DNA of 64,000 bases. Source: Agrostemma githago. Taxonomy: Eukaryota > Streptophyta > Magnoliopsida > Caryophyllales > Caryophyllaceae. Below, piece after piece: positions 22,736-35,997 of this stretch; the first letter of the stretch is position 1; every line of letters begins with the position of its first letter. The notes beneath the pieces are model-generated. The model searched no databases. It was not told the DNA's origin and worked only from the letters and a program-made list of their open reading frames with translations. A program made the position numbers and the translations under genes. The stretch lies in NCBI GenBank assembly GCA_958450325.1, contig OY288241.1:54942078-55006077 (forward strand), written 5' to 3'.

Positions 22736-23508
22736 TCCAATCAATGGGATGGACAAACACGGTCGCACATTTTCAAGGTTTTCTAAAAACACTATCACCA
22801 CCAAAATTCCGTGATAAGAATTTGGTCATACTTTCAAAGCACCGTCACATACACTACGTTCTCTCACGAACACCCTTTGCACCGCAAACATCGAAGTCAT
22901 AACTAATAGGAATCTCGATAATAACGCGACATCACAATTTTCAAAATTGGTTATTCTACAGCCGCACTTTTACAAAATCATAAATTCACTATTGCTATCC
23001 TCAAACCCTTGACACCCGTATAGCAACCCTTTCTGATACGCCACAAACGATGCTACTAAACCATCGTAACGACAATTTAAAAAAAAACAACTTTGAAAAA
23101 GTCCGCTTTTAAACCCATCCATTTTCGAAAACATCAAAACTCTTTGATTCCGAGCCGGGATCGAGATCAATTCCTTATGTCGTATAACCGTGTGATTAAC
23201 TGTCTTTGTTGGTTATGGTCACCTCTATTCGAGGTTTTGTATTTCGGGTCATCTCGTCACGAGAAGTCCTCGTTAAAAACCTCACCCAGAGATTTGTGTC
23301 AAATAGTCTCGTTCTTGAGATAAAAGTCTATTAGACGTTCGCCGAACACACCAAGAGTCTAAAGCACCCGAGTCCCAAAACCGATGACTGCAAACACGAG
23401 TAAATCAAGGGACTCATTTCCGTGTCACTCACCTACGAGCATTCCTCGAGTCTTTAAGTCGTCTGGTGGATCCAGTCTCATCTTCAGTTATGTTCCGCAG
23501 ATCTTAGG
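22736..23508 (+). other. Tat-like leader, second part (first duplicate)
   Basis: The leader continues after solo LTR 2 up to the gag ATG. From 22771 it is the beginning of the tandemly duplicated unit; the second copy lies at 34806-35542. No protein is recognised. Confidence 0.6.
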
Positions 23509-23964
23509 ATGTCTTCCAGCAGCAACAACAATCAACTCGGTACCATGCTAGGTCTCATCAAAGAACTCTAAACCACCATGGCCCAAATGTCCGTCACCCA
23601 CGACAACATCTTGCTTCAGCTTGGTAGGTTGGAAGGAACCACTGACAATGCAAAAGATCCAACACAGGACCGCCCATAGGAGGTGGAAGAAAAATCCCAT
23701 ATCCCTAGGGAGAAGATGAGACTCAAACCAGCCAGGTTCGTCCCGGCTCATGGGGGATGTTCCTTTAGGAGCCTCACGGATTTAGGAATGACCTACACCG
23801 AGGCACACAGAATCGCCAACGATGATTGGCAAATATTTCAATTCACCCCCACCCCATATCCGCCCCTTGAAACCCGAGATGTGAATTGGGATCCCAGGGC
23901 TTTTTGCTATATCATCAAGGTAGTGGGCATGACACATAAGATTGTAACTACCTGAAGCACGACA
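23509..23964 (+). pseudogene. Tat-like gag, 5' part (first copy)
   Basis: The ATG at 23509 opens a Gag-like frame starting MSSSNNNQLGTMLGLIKEL, followed by a TAA, then the same frame continues with MAQMSVTHDNILLQLGRLEG. A second stop (TAG) occurs where the duplicate has CAG. Downstream the open part 23683-23955 reads GYTFR-like and DDWQIFQFTPTPYPPLETRD segments. At its end a two-base loss shifts the frame, and the reading LKHD... continues on the far side of the inserted element with IQHLVDAGTFPL (39635 onward), a segment typical of Tat Gag. The polyprotein would form the particle; here it is dead. Confidence 0.6.
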
Positions 23965-26900
23965 TGTAACACCCCTGATTTTATAAATTAAATAAATTTG
24001 AAGATTATGTTCGTATTTTATTTTGTTTACAATTTAACTCGTAATTCTTAAAATTATTATAACCGAACTTATCGTTTAATCGTTTCAAACTCCTAAAATT
24101 CTATATGTCTCGGAAACTCTTCTTATTTAAAACGTATTTCTTATTTCTGTTTCGATTTATTCTATATGTTTAATTTAATTCTTACCGAAAGTCTATTTCG
24201 ACGATTTAAAGTTCTAAATTCTTTTTATTTATTTATTTATTTATATTTAAGCTCGAATTTCTGTTTTCGGCTCGAAGTTCATTTATTTTAAGTTGAGTCA
24301 AAATATTTATTTCGTTTCCTTGAGAAATCAATTTAATTCACTTTATCGAAAATATATTTTTAATCGGGAAATACTATTTGGTTGTCTAATTATTTATTTC
24401 TAATAATTTCATTTCCATCTAGAATATTTTATTTAGTCATTTTAGACGGCCCGATTATTTATTAATTTTATTAACTCATTTTAACCCGATTAGTGGATCG
24501 GTAAACTTATCGTTACGTAACTCGATTCATTTATTTATCCGTTCTTTTTAATCCACTGATTCAGCCCTTCTTTTAAATTGTTTTTATCCACACAATTTAC
24601 GTACACTCCTCCCAGCATTTTATTTCCACCGCTTCTCATTCTTTTGGCTGACACTCTCTTTGTTTTCCCCTTCATTCATCCTCTTTTTCCACTTCATTCC
24701 TCCGCTTGAACCCCTTTGCCTTTCCTCCGCTTGAAGTCGTCCCCTGTTTCTTCTTATTTTCTTCCCCACTGTTTTTAACAGGTACCTCGCTTCCTCTTTC
24801 CTTTTTCTTTCTTCTCCGACCAGTTTACTACTCTTTCGGTTTCATCCATTTTCGCTGTTGTTGCTACGCTCCTGCTGCAACCCGCTGCTGCAGTTTCGTT
24901 GCTCTGTCTATTTTCTTTTCTTCTTCTTTTCTGTTCCTTCCTCGCTGTTTATCTGGGCGGTTACGGCTACTGTTTTCATCGTCGTTTTGTCGTCGCTGTT
25001 TGCTGCGTTTTGTTGCTTTCCGTGTTGCTGCTATTACGTTCTACTGCTGTCTTTCGTCTTTGTTTCTGCTGCAGTTGTTGTTTCATGTTATGTAAGCGAT
25101 GCTACTTATCATTGTTATGCTCAGTTCCTGTATCGATTCGTTCTTCCTTTTCTTCTCCTTCTTTTGTTGTACTGTTGCTGGGTTGTTTTGCTGCTTCTAA
25201 CTTCCGCTGCAGTTGTTTTCGTTTTTGCTGCTGCTGTCACTCTCATCGTTGTTATTGCTGCCCGTTTTACTTATTCTTCTCTTTTCTTTTCTTCTTTTCT
25301 CCTTCTTCTTCTACACTGATTTGTGCCTCAGTGTTGCATCGATGCTGCTCATCTGCTGCTGCTGTTTTCTTGTACTGTTGCGGTTGTTTCTGCTGCTGTC
25401 CTTCTGTTGTTTTGCGCCAGTTTCTATTCCTATTCTTCTTCCTGTTTTCTATTGATCATTGCTGTTGTTCGCTGTTCGTGTAATCGATGTCGTCCTTACA
25501 TTTTTCTGTCTTCTTCTCGTTCTTTGTGTTCTTGTTGTCCGTTTTGTTGCTCTTGCATCGTAATTGGGTTGTTAGCAGCCACATTGAGATGTCGTTTCTC
25601 CACTCTTCATCTTCTTTGTTTTCCTGATTCGCGAGCCTTACTTTCCGTCCTTCTATTCTATCGTTCTCGTTTTTCGTTCCTACATTTCTTATTCCAATTT
25701 CTTTGTTTCTTTTTCTTCTATCTCGATTTCCGTTGGAGCTTAAAGACATACATTACTATCTATTTGGAGCCTGGGTTGATCAAGAAGGACAAGTACGAGT
25801 TCGTTTCGGATGTCGACTTGAGGTAACTTTAGGACGTTACTCGATTTTATATCGTATGTTTGAGTAGTAGTATGTAGTAAATATTTTAACTTCGGTTTTC
25901 TATTTTTAGCTATTTATTATTGCTAATTATATTATTAATTTTAAATCGTATGCCTTATAAATGTTTTACGAGTTTTCGATATCGTTAGTAATTTAATTAT
26001 TTACGATCGTTATATTGTTTTGTTGGTTATCGTGACACTAGTAACTAAATAATATCGATTTCATATTTTCGTCGTATTTCGTTAATCTAAAATTTTAACT
26101 CAAAATTGTATTTTTATATTTTAACCGAAATTTGTATACTTGTTCAATAAATTTATTTCGTTTTACGACTTATATTAATAAATGAGAAAGTAGTCGATTT
26201 TGTTTTAAATACATTTTAGTCGAGACTATTTTCCCTAATAATCTCTCATTTGTCTACGATTGATTAATTTTAGTAAAATCAGTATTATTTATTGATAAAA
26301 TCTATTTCCTAAAACCAATTTGAAAGCTTTATAAAATCTCGTTTTTATAAAACTCGTCGACTCAATTAATTTTGATATCGTTTTCTTAAAACATATTTTT
26401 CAAACATTTATAGTTTAACTCGATTTTCTAATTATTTATAAAAATACTAAATATTGACTTATTATACTTTATTTATATTTTGGGTAACAAATTTAGAAAT
26501 ATATTAAAGTTACGATAACGACGATAATAATAAAACGCTAATTTCGTTAGAAATGATATTTCCATACATTTCACTAATTTTAATAACTTACGTATTTTCT
26601 ATAAGACTATTTCTATTTTAAGTAAGTTTCTAAAATTAGTAAGTTTCTATTTATAGAAAGTTTCCCTTTTAATGTAAAATGGTTATTCCTTTTATCCATA
26701 TCGTTTATATTGATTATATTTACTTTTGAATATCGGTAATGGCTGTTTTGGAGTTATGGAATGAGAACAAGTGTATGGGTAGAGTAATATAGTCTAGGGT
26801 ATACGTTTTGCCATCAACTATAAAGCTGGTGTGTTTATGTTGAGACACATTGGTCGTTGAACTGAGCATGGTTTGTGTTCAGGAGGGTGTATGCTTACCT

Positions 26901-27594
26901 TAAACTTAGATATTGCATCGTGTAAGTCGCGTTGGGTTGAACTGGGTATGGTTTGTATCCAGGAGGGGTGTTCATTACTTAAGCCAGGACCTCGCTGCAC
27001 GCAGTTCTGTTATAGTTGAGTTGCCTAGTTAGAGACCGAAGTCTGATTTGTTTGGACTAAGTTCTCGAAGCTAGTTTGAGTATTATCCTAGTGAAAGTCT
27101 ATTCCATTGCACTGATTGATTTCCATAACTCCATTTTTGAATATTATTATTATCGATTGATATTGACTTGCAGGTTTGCAAATGCTTTAATTTTCGCTGA
27201 AAACTTATTTTTATTATACCGTTTTAATGTTTTCTCATTTTAAGTATTTTGATATAATAATACTATTATTTTTCCATATGATATAATTTGGCTGGGAGAA
27301 CGTCCGAGTTACTCACCACTAACGTGGCTGTTATGTTTATAACATGACAGGTATTTGCTGCTGAGTTTTGGGTGTGAGCTAGCGAGTAACATGGATCCTA
27401 CTCTTTCTTTATTCATGTAATTTATGGATTTGTTTAACCCGTTTGGTGAATTTTCTCTTTAGCCCTTTTGTAAAAAGAGACCTTTGTATTGACTTACCAT
27501 TTCTTTTAATAAGATATAATTTGTCAGTGTGTTTTAATCCCAACTCTACAGTGTTTCCGCCACTGTATTGCGTTAGAATTTCTAGGGGATTACA
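23965..27594 (+). repeat. 5' LTR of the LARD-like element
   Basis: This 3,630 bp LTR is preceded by CGACA (23960-23964). The first kilobase is AT-rich with a TTTA microsatellite at 24228-24246. The next part (24700-25750) is pyrimidine-rich with many CTG and CTT triplets. The end carries the family's conserved hairpins. Long cysteine/serine/leucine-rich open frames are by-products of this composition. Confidence 0.92.
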
Positions 27595-27596
27595 GT

Positions 27597-27608
27597 TGGT
27601 ATCAGAGC
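27597..27608 (+). other. Primer binding site, initiator tRNA-Met
   Basis: TGGTATCAGAGC begins three bases after the LTR end at 27594. It is the only family member in the window that keeps this site, and it shows that this copy is the 5' LTR of a real retrotransposon. Confidence 0.9.
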
Positions 27609-27613
27609 ATTGT

Positions 27614-30600
27614 TGTAATCCCCTAGAAATTCTAACGCAATACAGTGGCGGAAACACTGTAGAAGTGGGATTATAACACACTGTAGCTATGTCTTGATTA
27701 AATAAAAATGGTAAGTCAATACATAAGCCATAAAATAAAAATGGCTACAAAATAAATAAAATCCATAAAAAGGGTTTTAACAATCCATAACACAGTGATC
27801 TGATTAAAACAAGCAGGATCCATAATTGCTCGCTAGCCACCCGAAGGAAAACACATATACCTGCCATGTTTAAAACATAACAGCCACAATCAGTGGGGAG
27901 CAACGTCAACGTTCTCCCAGCCGTATAACAGGATTTTAAAACTGTAATTACTATTATAGAAAAATAGTAAAAATGGAAAACAGTAAAACACATTTTAATA
28001 AAAATAAACTTTCAGTGAAAAACTTCACGTACCAAAACAATATAATAAAAATGAGTTTTCCGAAGAAAACATAAAACATTTGCCAACCTGCAACCAAATT
28101 ATATCGATAATAATAAAAATATTCAAAATGGCGTTATGGATAGGAGTAGTGTAGACGGCTAGACTTTCACTAGGAGAGTACTAAAAACTAGCTTCGAGAA
28201 CTTAGTTCAAACAAATCAAACTTCGGTCTCTAACTAGGCTACTCAACCATAATAGAGCGGCGACTTATAAATGTGTGGCCCTAATTTAAGATAATGCACA
28301 CCCCTTCTGGGATTACCTGTCACCCAGTTCAACTTATGACGACGACTTACTGCGAGGCCTAAGCTTAAGGTCAAAATGTACAAAACTCCCGGGATACCTG
28401 TCACCCGGTTCAACAACCAATGTACCGATTCCTGATACACTAGCCTTATAGTTGATGGCAAAACCGTAAACCCTAGAATATATTACTCTAACCTCACACT
28501 TGTCCTTATTCCATAACTCCAAAACAAAGCCATTATCGATATTCAAAAGATATAATCAATATAAATAATATGAGGATAAAAGAAGTAAACATTATATTCT
28601 AAAAGAGGAAACTTTCTATTTTAGGAAACTTCTATTTCTAGAAACTTTACTAAAAATAGCATTATATCAAAATAGTGAAAATATTAGTTCATACTAATAC
28701 CAATTTTTAGTAAACGATATAGATTTGTAAAACTAATACTTTCGGCCTTAACGATATTAATTATTAAAGTAAGAACATTTGAGTTTATGAAATTATTGAA
28801 ATATCGTACAAGTGTATAAATGATTACAAATGTCTTAAACATTTTAATAATACTAATCAGAGTGTTTTCAAAATTTAAAAAGCTAAAATTCCCTAGTTAT
28901 TATTAGTTACGACAATACGATTACAAATAGGATTTTACGGCAAATGTCAAATTAAATCTTTTAACGTCTTTTATTTAATTAAACCATTGAATATATTTAG
29001 AATATGTTAAGGGATGATTTAACTCTTAATGTTTCAGATTTAAATATTTTCAAAATAGCTGAAAAAAATAAATCTTTTCGGTAAGACGAAGCATTTTAAC
29101 GATAAATCGTAATTTGTCCAAAAATCAATACTTATTAATTAAAGACTTTAATAAATAGTACAAAAACTACATAAAATAGTTAAATTATAGTTATGGACAT
29201 TCTGTCCAGAAAAGAAAATTTTCCAGAATCCTAAAACTCGGTTTTTAAAGCGTTTTCTCGTTAATCGTCTAATCTTGACAATAACGATTAATAAAAATAG
29301 TAATTACAAAACGATTTAAGTATTAATATCAAAAAATTATTATTAAAACTAAAAATCATGATTTTCCAGAATCTACCATTTTTTCCAGATTTCCAAAAAT
29401 TCCAGATTTAATAAATCCCGTCAAAACCGTCTTTAAAACCCGTTTTCACAATTAACGATTCCATTATTAAAACATATCGTCCCAAACATCAGAATCATAT
29501 TTTTTTCCAGATTTAATCATAGGACCAAAAATCAAGAATTTAATTGACAAACGCGGTTTTAACGATAAACGATCATTTAAAGTGATTAATTAATTCATCC
29601 ACTTAACAATTCCGAAAAATTATGAAAACATTCAGAAAATTCTGTTTCATCAGAAAGTTTCACCACGTCAAAAATCAGATTAAAATAAAATGTTTAGGTA
29701 CTAGAACTAAAAATCGGCTTTTAAACGTTTTTGTCCGATAACGGTAATAATTCAATAATCGATATCAAAAATATCAAAAAAAATACTAAATTATTAAAAA
29801 TCATCAAAAACAACATTTTTCCAGAATATAAACATATATTACATGTTTAGGCCGATTATTACGGTTTTACAAATTAATATAACAATTTAATCGTTAATCT
29901 CGTAAAAGCGATAAAAATATCGAAACATGCAAATTTTCAACTTTTAAAATTTTTTCCAGATTATAAGACATACATATATTGTCAAAAAGAAAATATAAAA
30001 ATATACATGCAATCACATAAATAAAATCATGCAATACCGAGTAACAACGACGTTACCTTCAATCCAATTCCGAGTCTACGATAATTCGTCGGCTTCGGGG
30101 TCGACCAAGAATCCTAAATCACATGACATACATGGTACAAAAATACCATGAGAAAACCAAAAGAATCAAGGTAAATAACAATCGAAAATAACATCGATTA
30201 TTACCTTAACGAAGGGGAAAGAAAGACGATAATTTAGAAGGCGAAAATAGGACGATCAAAGCTTTATTATGGACGAAAATGGCTGCTGAAAATGGGTAGG
30301 AACACCAGCCAAAAAGAGGGAGAAAGAAAAGGTTTTTGCTAAAATAAAATGGAAGAATGAATAAAGAGGAAAATGTGAAGAGATATGGAATGAATGGTGA
30401 CTTAAAAGTTGATTAAAACTAGGTACATTCACCTCAAAAATTTCAGCCAAGAGTGAATGTGAGAGGAGTGTGAAGAGTTTGTATTAATCCACCAAAATGA
30501 ATGAAGAAAGAAATAAATATCTAATGTTTAACATAATAAAATGAAGTGTATAAAAAAAATGCAGTAGGAGTGAGCCAAGGGGGGTCATGGTCCAAAATGT

Positions 30601-31073
30601 GGGAAAATGTCCCAAAATAATTTATAAGTTGATAAAAAGAAAATCGTAAAATTGTTAAAGGTATTTCAAAGCAATTCGAGTAAACCTCGCGTTAGAAAAT
30701 AATTATTTACGAAACTTCGTAATAAAATCATTAAAGGCTAAATTTTCATAAATAAAAAAAATATTTCTTAGTTGGAAATATTATATAAATGGGTTTAGAC
30801 ATTTTAGGAAAAGGAATAACTTAAATCCGAGCTTAAAAACGTCAATTCAAAGAGAAATAGAATTCCTCACGGAAAATTAATTAGTTTACGAAGAAAACCA
30901 AATAAATGGATTTAAGAGAGTTAAAATCTTTAACATTAAAAATAAATATCATTAAACTTAAAACTAAAAATAAAGCTTGGTAAAATGATGAAATATGAGG
31001 CCGAAATGTGATAGAGTTATGACGATGTCATAACGGAAAGAATAAAAAAGCTAGAAAAATAGCGGGTGTTACA
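27614..31073 (-). mobile_element. Solo LTR 4, inverted, inserted next to the primer site
   Basis: On the minus strand it runs from TGTAACACCCGCTATTTT (at 31073) to GGGGATTACA (at 27614), 3,460 bp, with the duplication ATTGT on both sides (27609-27613 and 31074-31078). Except for the last 65 bp or so it is clearly diverged from the neighbouring LTR, so it belongs to another subfamily. It landed one base after the primer-site core and faces the 5' LTR head to head. Confidence 0.92.
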
Positions 31074-31078
31074 ATTGT

Positions 31079-33916
31079 TGCTCCCGACGCTTACACCTGA
31101 TTTTAGGAAAAATACTCGTAAATGATTTGGACATTAAAGAATATTAGTGAGAGATGGGTAGAAATCAAAATAAGGACTTAACTGTTAGGATTAATTGTTC
31201 TTGTAACTCAATGACTAGCATTGAATAGTTGTTTCTTTTATCGAGTAGAAGATGAATGAACAAGATGCTGTCGTGATGCTGCTCCAGATCAGGACAAGAT
31301 CTACTTAGAACTCTCAACGCCTACTGACTCGAGTGGACAACTTGGTCTTCCAAGAAAGATGCCAATGGTGAATTTTCAGCTCCGGTTCAGTTTGCTTAAG
31401 CTACAGGCCGCCAGATGATCAATAGTGGATTTCAGTTCCCCAATGGTGCAGTATACCTAGATGTAACTTAACTCCTTGTTGGATCCAGATGAAGCAACAC
31501 AAGACTGATGTACTTTTGTCTCTACGAGAGGACGAAGATACCGGGAGTTCCTTGTGGAACCTTAGAGGTCCGAAGATTCCTCTCTCGTTTTAAATCTTAG
31601 TTATTTAGGATCATCGTTTCTTTTCTTCCTTCCTTTTCTTCTTCCAATTCTTCTCTTTTATATTCTCATCTTCATTCTCTTGGTGAATCCTTGTTCTATT
31701 CTTTTATTCTACCATCTTTCTCTTGAGATTCTTTGGTTAGACCGAATTCTGTCTCAGTGAACCCCGTGAAAAGTTATTGATGTTTGAGGTTTAGTAAACC
31801 CTTATTACCTGGTTTGAGGATTGCGAGTCTACTCTACCCTCTAAGTAAGTAAGAACTTCTTGAGGATTGATTTGAGCGGCAAATTGTTGATTGATGGAGT
31901 TAGGATGTTATTACTTTAGACACTGAACCTTGGGTTATAGGTTACTTTGATTATTTTGGAATACTTAGAGTTGTATATATTTTTGAGTAGTAAGAGTATA
32001 TCATATTCGGTGGATACCCAGTACCAAACCTAGAACCGAACTAAGTATAACAGATAATATTACTTTGGGATTCTTACCAAATGCTTATTTAATGGATGCA
32101 ATGTGAATATTTGGGATTATAAAGTATTATTTACGGTGTTAGCCTAAGTATTGTGGCACCATTGAAGGCTTTCATTAATATCGTTGTAAATTTTGGTTGA
32201 CATAGATTACCCGTGTTTCTAAAGGATTAGTTCGTCGATCATTGTGTAAGGTTGTAACCTACGAGCTTTGGGGTTGAGTTTTCTGAATTTGGATGAATTA
32301 TCCTTAACCTTGAAGAAAAGAACTATCTTGCACAATCATAATTTTAGCTTATTGTGTTGTTTGGGGAATACTATAATATAAATCATCATATTGGGACTTT
32401 TAGTTTAGAACCTTAGACCAACGAAATTGTGGCTTCGTTGAGTTATTAAATATTTTGTGGTTGCACCTTTGTGATTAGAAATTTGTTGGATTTCTCAGAA
32501 CCTTTGTCGAAATACGTGTTTTGAAGATGTGAGTATTTGTTATTATATATTGAGGTTGAGTCTGCCTTAGGTTGGTGTACTTTCCTAACCCCTGCCTATT
32601 TATGGTGTTAAGAACATCTTGGTGATCATTTTTGAGAATTTTCGTACCCGAGCATTGTTATATTTGTGGACCTTGTTTAGTGTTCTGTGCTCGAGAAGTT
32701 TGGGGAATACCTCGAGTTCAAACTTTATGAGCTTTGGATTTAGGAACCTTATCGAATGCGAGTTTGGGTTTGTCTGATGACCGTTGGGATTTTAATTAAT
32801 GAGATTAGATTGTAAAACAATTATGGATTAGTATCGTGTCGTTTGAACAATTGGAAATCATGTAAGACATTTTTGGAGTTTGTGACCAGTAGTACCACCT
32901 AGTGCCTAATATTGGACTTAACGTTGCTTGATGGAATTAGGAACCCGTGTTGTGGGAGTCGTACCGGGAATCTCGAGATGGTTAACTTCTTCTGTAATTC
33001 TTTGAGAACTCTTTTTGACTCTCAATTTTGTCCTTTCCTTATCTTCTCTTATCCTGCTACTTCCTCTTCGGCCAGTCCCTTGACTTCTTTGTCGAGTTTG
33101 AAAATTTCTGTTTTGATTTGTCATTGACTCTGACTCTATTTATATGTTTTATCCTTTTCCCAAACCTATGTTATGAAAAGTTTGACTATTTTAAAATTAT
33201 GGGCTATCGTGAAATTTTAACATTTTGAGTTATAAATTTCAAAACTTTGTATTTCGTTTTTGTTTTATTTTTAGTTCCGTTTCAAGGGGTCTAAATAATT
33301 TATTTTAACGTGTTTCGATATTGTTTCAAATTTCTATGTTCCAGCGTTTGAATTTTACGAAAACTTTCATAATCGCTAAAATTTTGATTTCTATGAGATT
33401 ACTATGTAAACGATTTAAAATTTTCGAAAGATTTTGTATGTCTAAATTTTTGTCTTATTGCCGGTAGACTTTAAATCTGCTCTTGAAAATGTTTGACGAT
33501 TGGTTCGATTTTTATTTGCTGACTACAAAATTTGTTTTCTCAAATTTTTGCTTGGTCTTAAAACAAAATATTGTCGAATTTCTTAATCAAAACGTTTTAC
33601 TGTCGCTTTGAAAATATTTAGTTACTCTCCCCCTCGAGTTGATTACAAATATTATTTATCGTCATTATTTTATCGAATAATTTTTAACTTACAATTTTGT
33701 TAATTTAAATGATTTTAAACTTTGGGTAGCTGAGCCCAACTCATCTTGAAACAACTTTTGTCTTCGATTTCGATTTCATATCACGTTTAAAGCTGTAAAA
33801 AAATATTAAAATTTTGTGACGCGAGTTAGGCATTCTCTTTTTTGTTCAAATGATATAACCTTGTTTTTCATTCTATTATTATGTTTTTATTAGTTTCGAG
33901 AGTGAAACTTCTTTTT
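31079..33916 (+). other. Interior of the LARD-like element, non-coding
   Basis: This continues from the primer site across the nested solo LTR. No open frame exceeds about 70 codons with any motif, and no gag, protease or RT signature is seen in any frame. It presumably carries packaging signals. Confidence 0.7.
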
Positions 33917-33928
33917 AGTGGGGAAGAT
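33917..33928 (+). other. Polypurine tract of the LARD-like element
   Basis: AGTGGGGAAGAT lies directly before the TGTAACACCCC start of the 3' LTR. Confidence 0.85.
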
Positions 33929-34188
33929 TGTAACACCCCTGATTTTATAAATTAAATAAATTTGAAGATTATGTTCGTATTTTATTTTGTTTACGATTTA
34001 ACTCGTAATTCTTAAAATTATTATAACCGAACTTATCGTTTAATCGTTTCAAACTCCTAAAATTCTATATGTCTTGGAAACTCTTCTTATTTAAAACGTA
34101 TTTCTTATTTCTGTTTCGATTTATTCTATACGTTTAATTTAATTCTTACCGAAAGTCTATTTCGACGATTTAAAGTTCTAAATTCTTT

Positions 34189-34223
<35 letters not shown>

Positions 34224-34805
34224 TATTTAAGCTCGAACTTCTGTTTTCGGCTCGAAGTTCATTTATTTTAAGTTTCGTCAAAATATTTATTTCGTTTCCT
34301 CGAGAAATCAATTTAATTCACTTTATCGAAAATATATTTTTAATCGGGAAATACTATTTGGTCGTCTAATTATTTATTTCTAATAATTTCATTTCCATCT
34401 AGAATATTTTATTTAGTCATTTTAGACGGCCCGATTATTTATTAACTCATTTTAACCCGATTCGTGGACCGGTAAACTTATCGTTACGTAACTCGATTCA
34501 TTTATTTATCCGTTCTTTTTAATCCACTGATTCAGCCCCCCTTTTCACTTGTTTTTATCCACACAATTTATGTACACTCCCCCCAGCATTTTATTTCGAC
34601 CGCTTCTCATTCTTTTGGCTGACACTCTCTTCGTTTTCCCCTTCATTCATCCTCTTTTTCCACTTCATTCCTCCGCTTGAACCCCTTTGCCTTTCCTCCG
34701 CTTGAACTCGTCCCCTGTTTCTTCTTATTTTCTTCCCCACTGTTTTTAACAGGTACCTCGCTTCCTCTTTCCTTTTTCTTTCTTCTCCGACCAGTTTACT
34801 ACTCT
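33929..34805 (+). repeat. 3' LTR of the LARD-like element, truncated
   Basis: This is the first 877 bp of the LTR. After ACTCTTT the sequence switches to Tat-like leader matching 22771 onward. The junction shares only a few bases (TTTC) between the two partners. The TTTA microsatellite is longer here than in the 5' LTR, and a 10 bp deletion near 34440 distinguishes it. Confidence 0.9.
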
Positions 34806-35997
34806 TTTCATGGTTTTCTAAAAACACTATCACCACCAAAATTCCGTGATAAGAATTTGGTCATACTTTCAAAGCACCGTCACATACACTATGTTCTCTC
34901 ACGAACACCCTTTGCACCGCAAACATCGAAGTCATAACTAATAGGAATCTCGATAATAACGCGACATCACAATTTTCAAAATTGGTTATTCTACAGCCGC
35001 ACTTTTACAAAATCATAAATTCACTATTGCTATCCTCAAACCCTTGACACCCGTATAGCAACCCTTTCTGATACGCCACAAACGATGCTACTAAACCATC
35101 GTAACGACAATTTCAAAAAAACAACTTTGAAAAAGTCCGCTTTTAAACCCATGCATTTTCGAAAACATCAAAACTCTTTGATTCCGAGCCGGGATCGAGA
35201 TCAATTCCTTATGTCGTATAACCGTGTGATTAACTGTCTGTGTTGGTTATGGTCACCTCTATTCGAGGATTTGTATTTCGGGTCATCTCGTCTCGAGAAG
35301 TCCTCGTTAAAAACCTCACCCAGAGATTTTTGTCAAATAGTCTCATTCTAGAGATAAAAGTCTATTAGACGTTCGCCGAACACACCAAGAGTCTAAAGCA
35401 CCCGAGTCCCAAAACCGATGACTGCAAACACGAGTAAATCAAGGGACTCATTTCCGTGTCACTCACCTACGAGCATTCCTCGAGTCTTTAAGTCGTCTGG
35501 TGGATCCAGTCTCATCTTCAGTTATGTTCCGCAGATCTTAGTATGTCTTCCAGGAGCAACAACAATCAACTCGGTACCATGCTAGGTCTCATCAAAGAAC
35601 TCTAAACCACCATGGCCCAAATGTCCGTCACCCACGACAATATCTTGCTTCAGCTTGGTAGGTTGGAAGGAACCACTGACAATGCAAAAGATCCAACACA
35701 GGACCGCCCACAGGAGGTGGAAGAAAAATCCCATATCCCTAGGGAGAAGATGAGACTCAAACCAGCCGGGTTCGTCCCGGCTCATGGGGGATGTTCCTTT
35801 AGGAGCCTCACGGATTTAGGAATGACCTACACCGAGGCACTCAGAATCGCCAACGATGATTGGCAAATATTTCAATTCACCCCCACCCCATATCCGCCCC
35901 TTGAAACCCGAGATGTGAATTGGGATCCCAGGGCTATTGCTATATCATCAAGGTAGTGGGCATGACACATAAGATTGTAACTACCTGAAGCACGACA
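34806..35997 (+). repeat. Second copy of Tat-like leader and gag start
   Basis: This is the duplicate of 22771-23964. The gag ATG is at 35543, and the in-frame TAA after LIKEL is shared. The later TAG of the first copy is CAG here, giving a 114-codon open frame (35612-35956). It ends with the target CGACA (35993-35997). Since this copy leads directly into the right-hand flank of the original insertion, it is the stretch that continues the Tat-like gag. Confidence 0.88.

Larger units (their letters stand above)
22771..27594 (+). repeat. First copy of the 4.8 kb direct duplicate
   Basis: It is matched by 34806-39629 at an offset of about 12,035 bp. It covers leader, gag start, target CGACA and a whole 3.6 kb LTR. 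About 18 differences are seen over the first 1.2 kb, roughly 1.5%. The repeat unit of the original tandem duplication would be 22771-34805. Confidence 0.9.
23965..34805 (+). mobile_element. Large coding-free LTR retrotransposon (LARD-like), 3' LTR cut off
   Basis: The order is 5' LTR (23965-27594), tRNA-Met primer site, interior, polypurine tract at 33917, and the first 877 bp of the 3' LTR. The target CGACA precedes it. The interior, after removing a nested solo LTR, is about 2.87 kb without gag or pol. Large LTRs around a short non-coding interior define large retrotransposon derivatives, which depend on a helper element. The TGTAACACCCC start, tRNA-Met primer and GTGGGGAAGA tract are reminiscent of Tekay-type chromoviruses, but that affiliation is only a guess. 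Confidence 0.85.

Noticed and set aside
23548..23751. Minus-strand ORF present in both duplicate copies (also 35582-35785)
   Set aside because: It lies opposite the gag frame. The plus-strand reading continues meaningfully across the insertion and this one does not.
24706..25826. Several long plus-strand open frames (up to 194 codons), repeated at 36743-37863
   Set aside because: They overlap in all three frames and are rich in Cys, Ser, Leu and Phe because the LTR strand is pyrimidine-rich. There are no domains, and they are part of an LTR.
27597..27608. Possible tRNA-Met gene fragments (here, 13420 and 5873)
   Set aside because: Only 12-13 bases match, directly at LTR ends, so they are primer binding sites and not tRNA genes.
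27409..27681. Overlapping plus and minus ORFs at LTR ends (CYNPTSTVFPPLYCVRISRGLQ and similar)
   Set aside because: They are products of the facing LTR ends and their internal hairpin, present in every copy regardless of coding.
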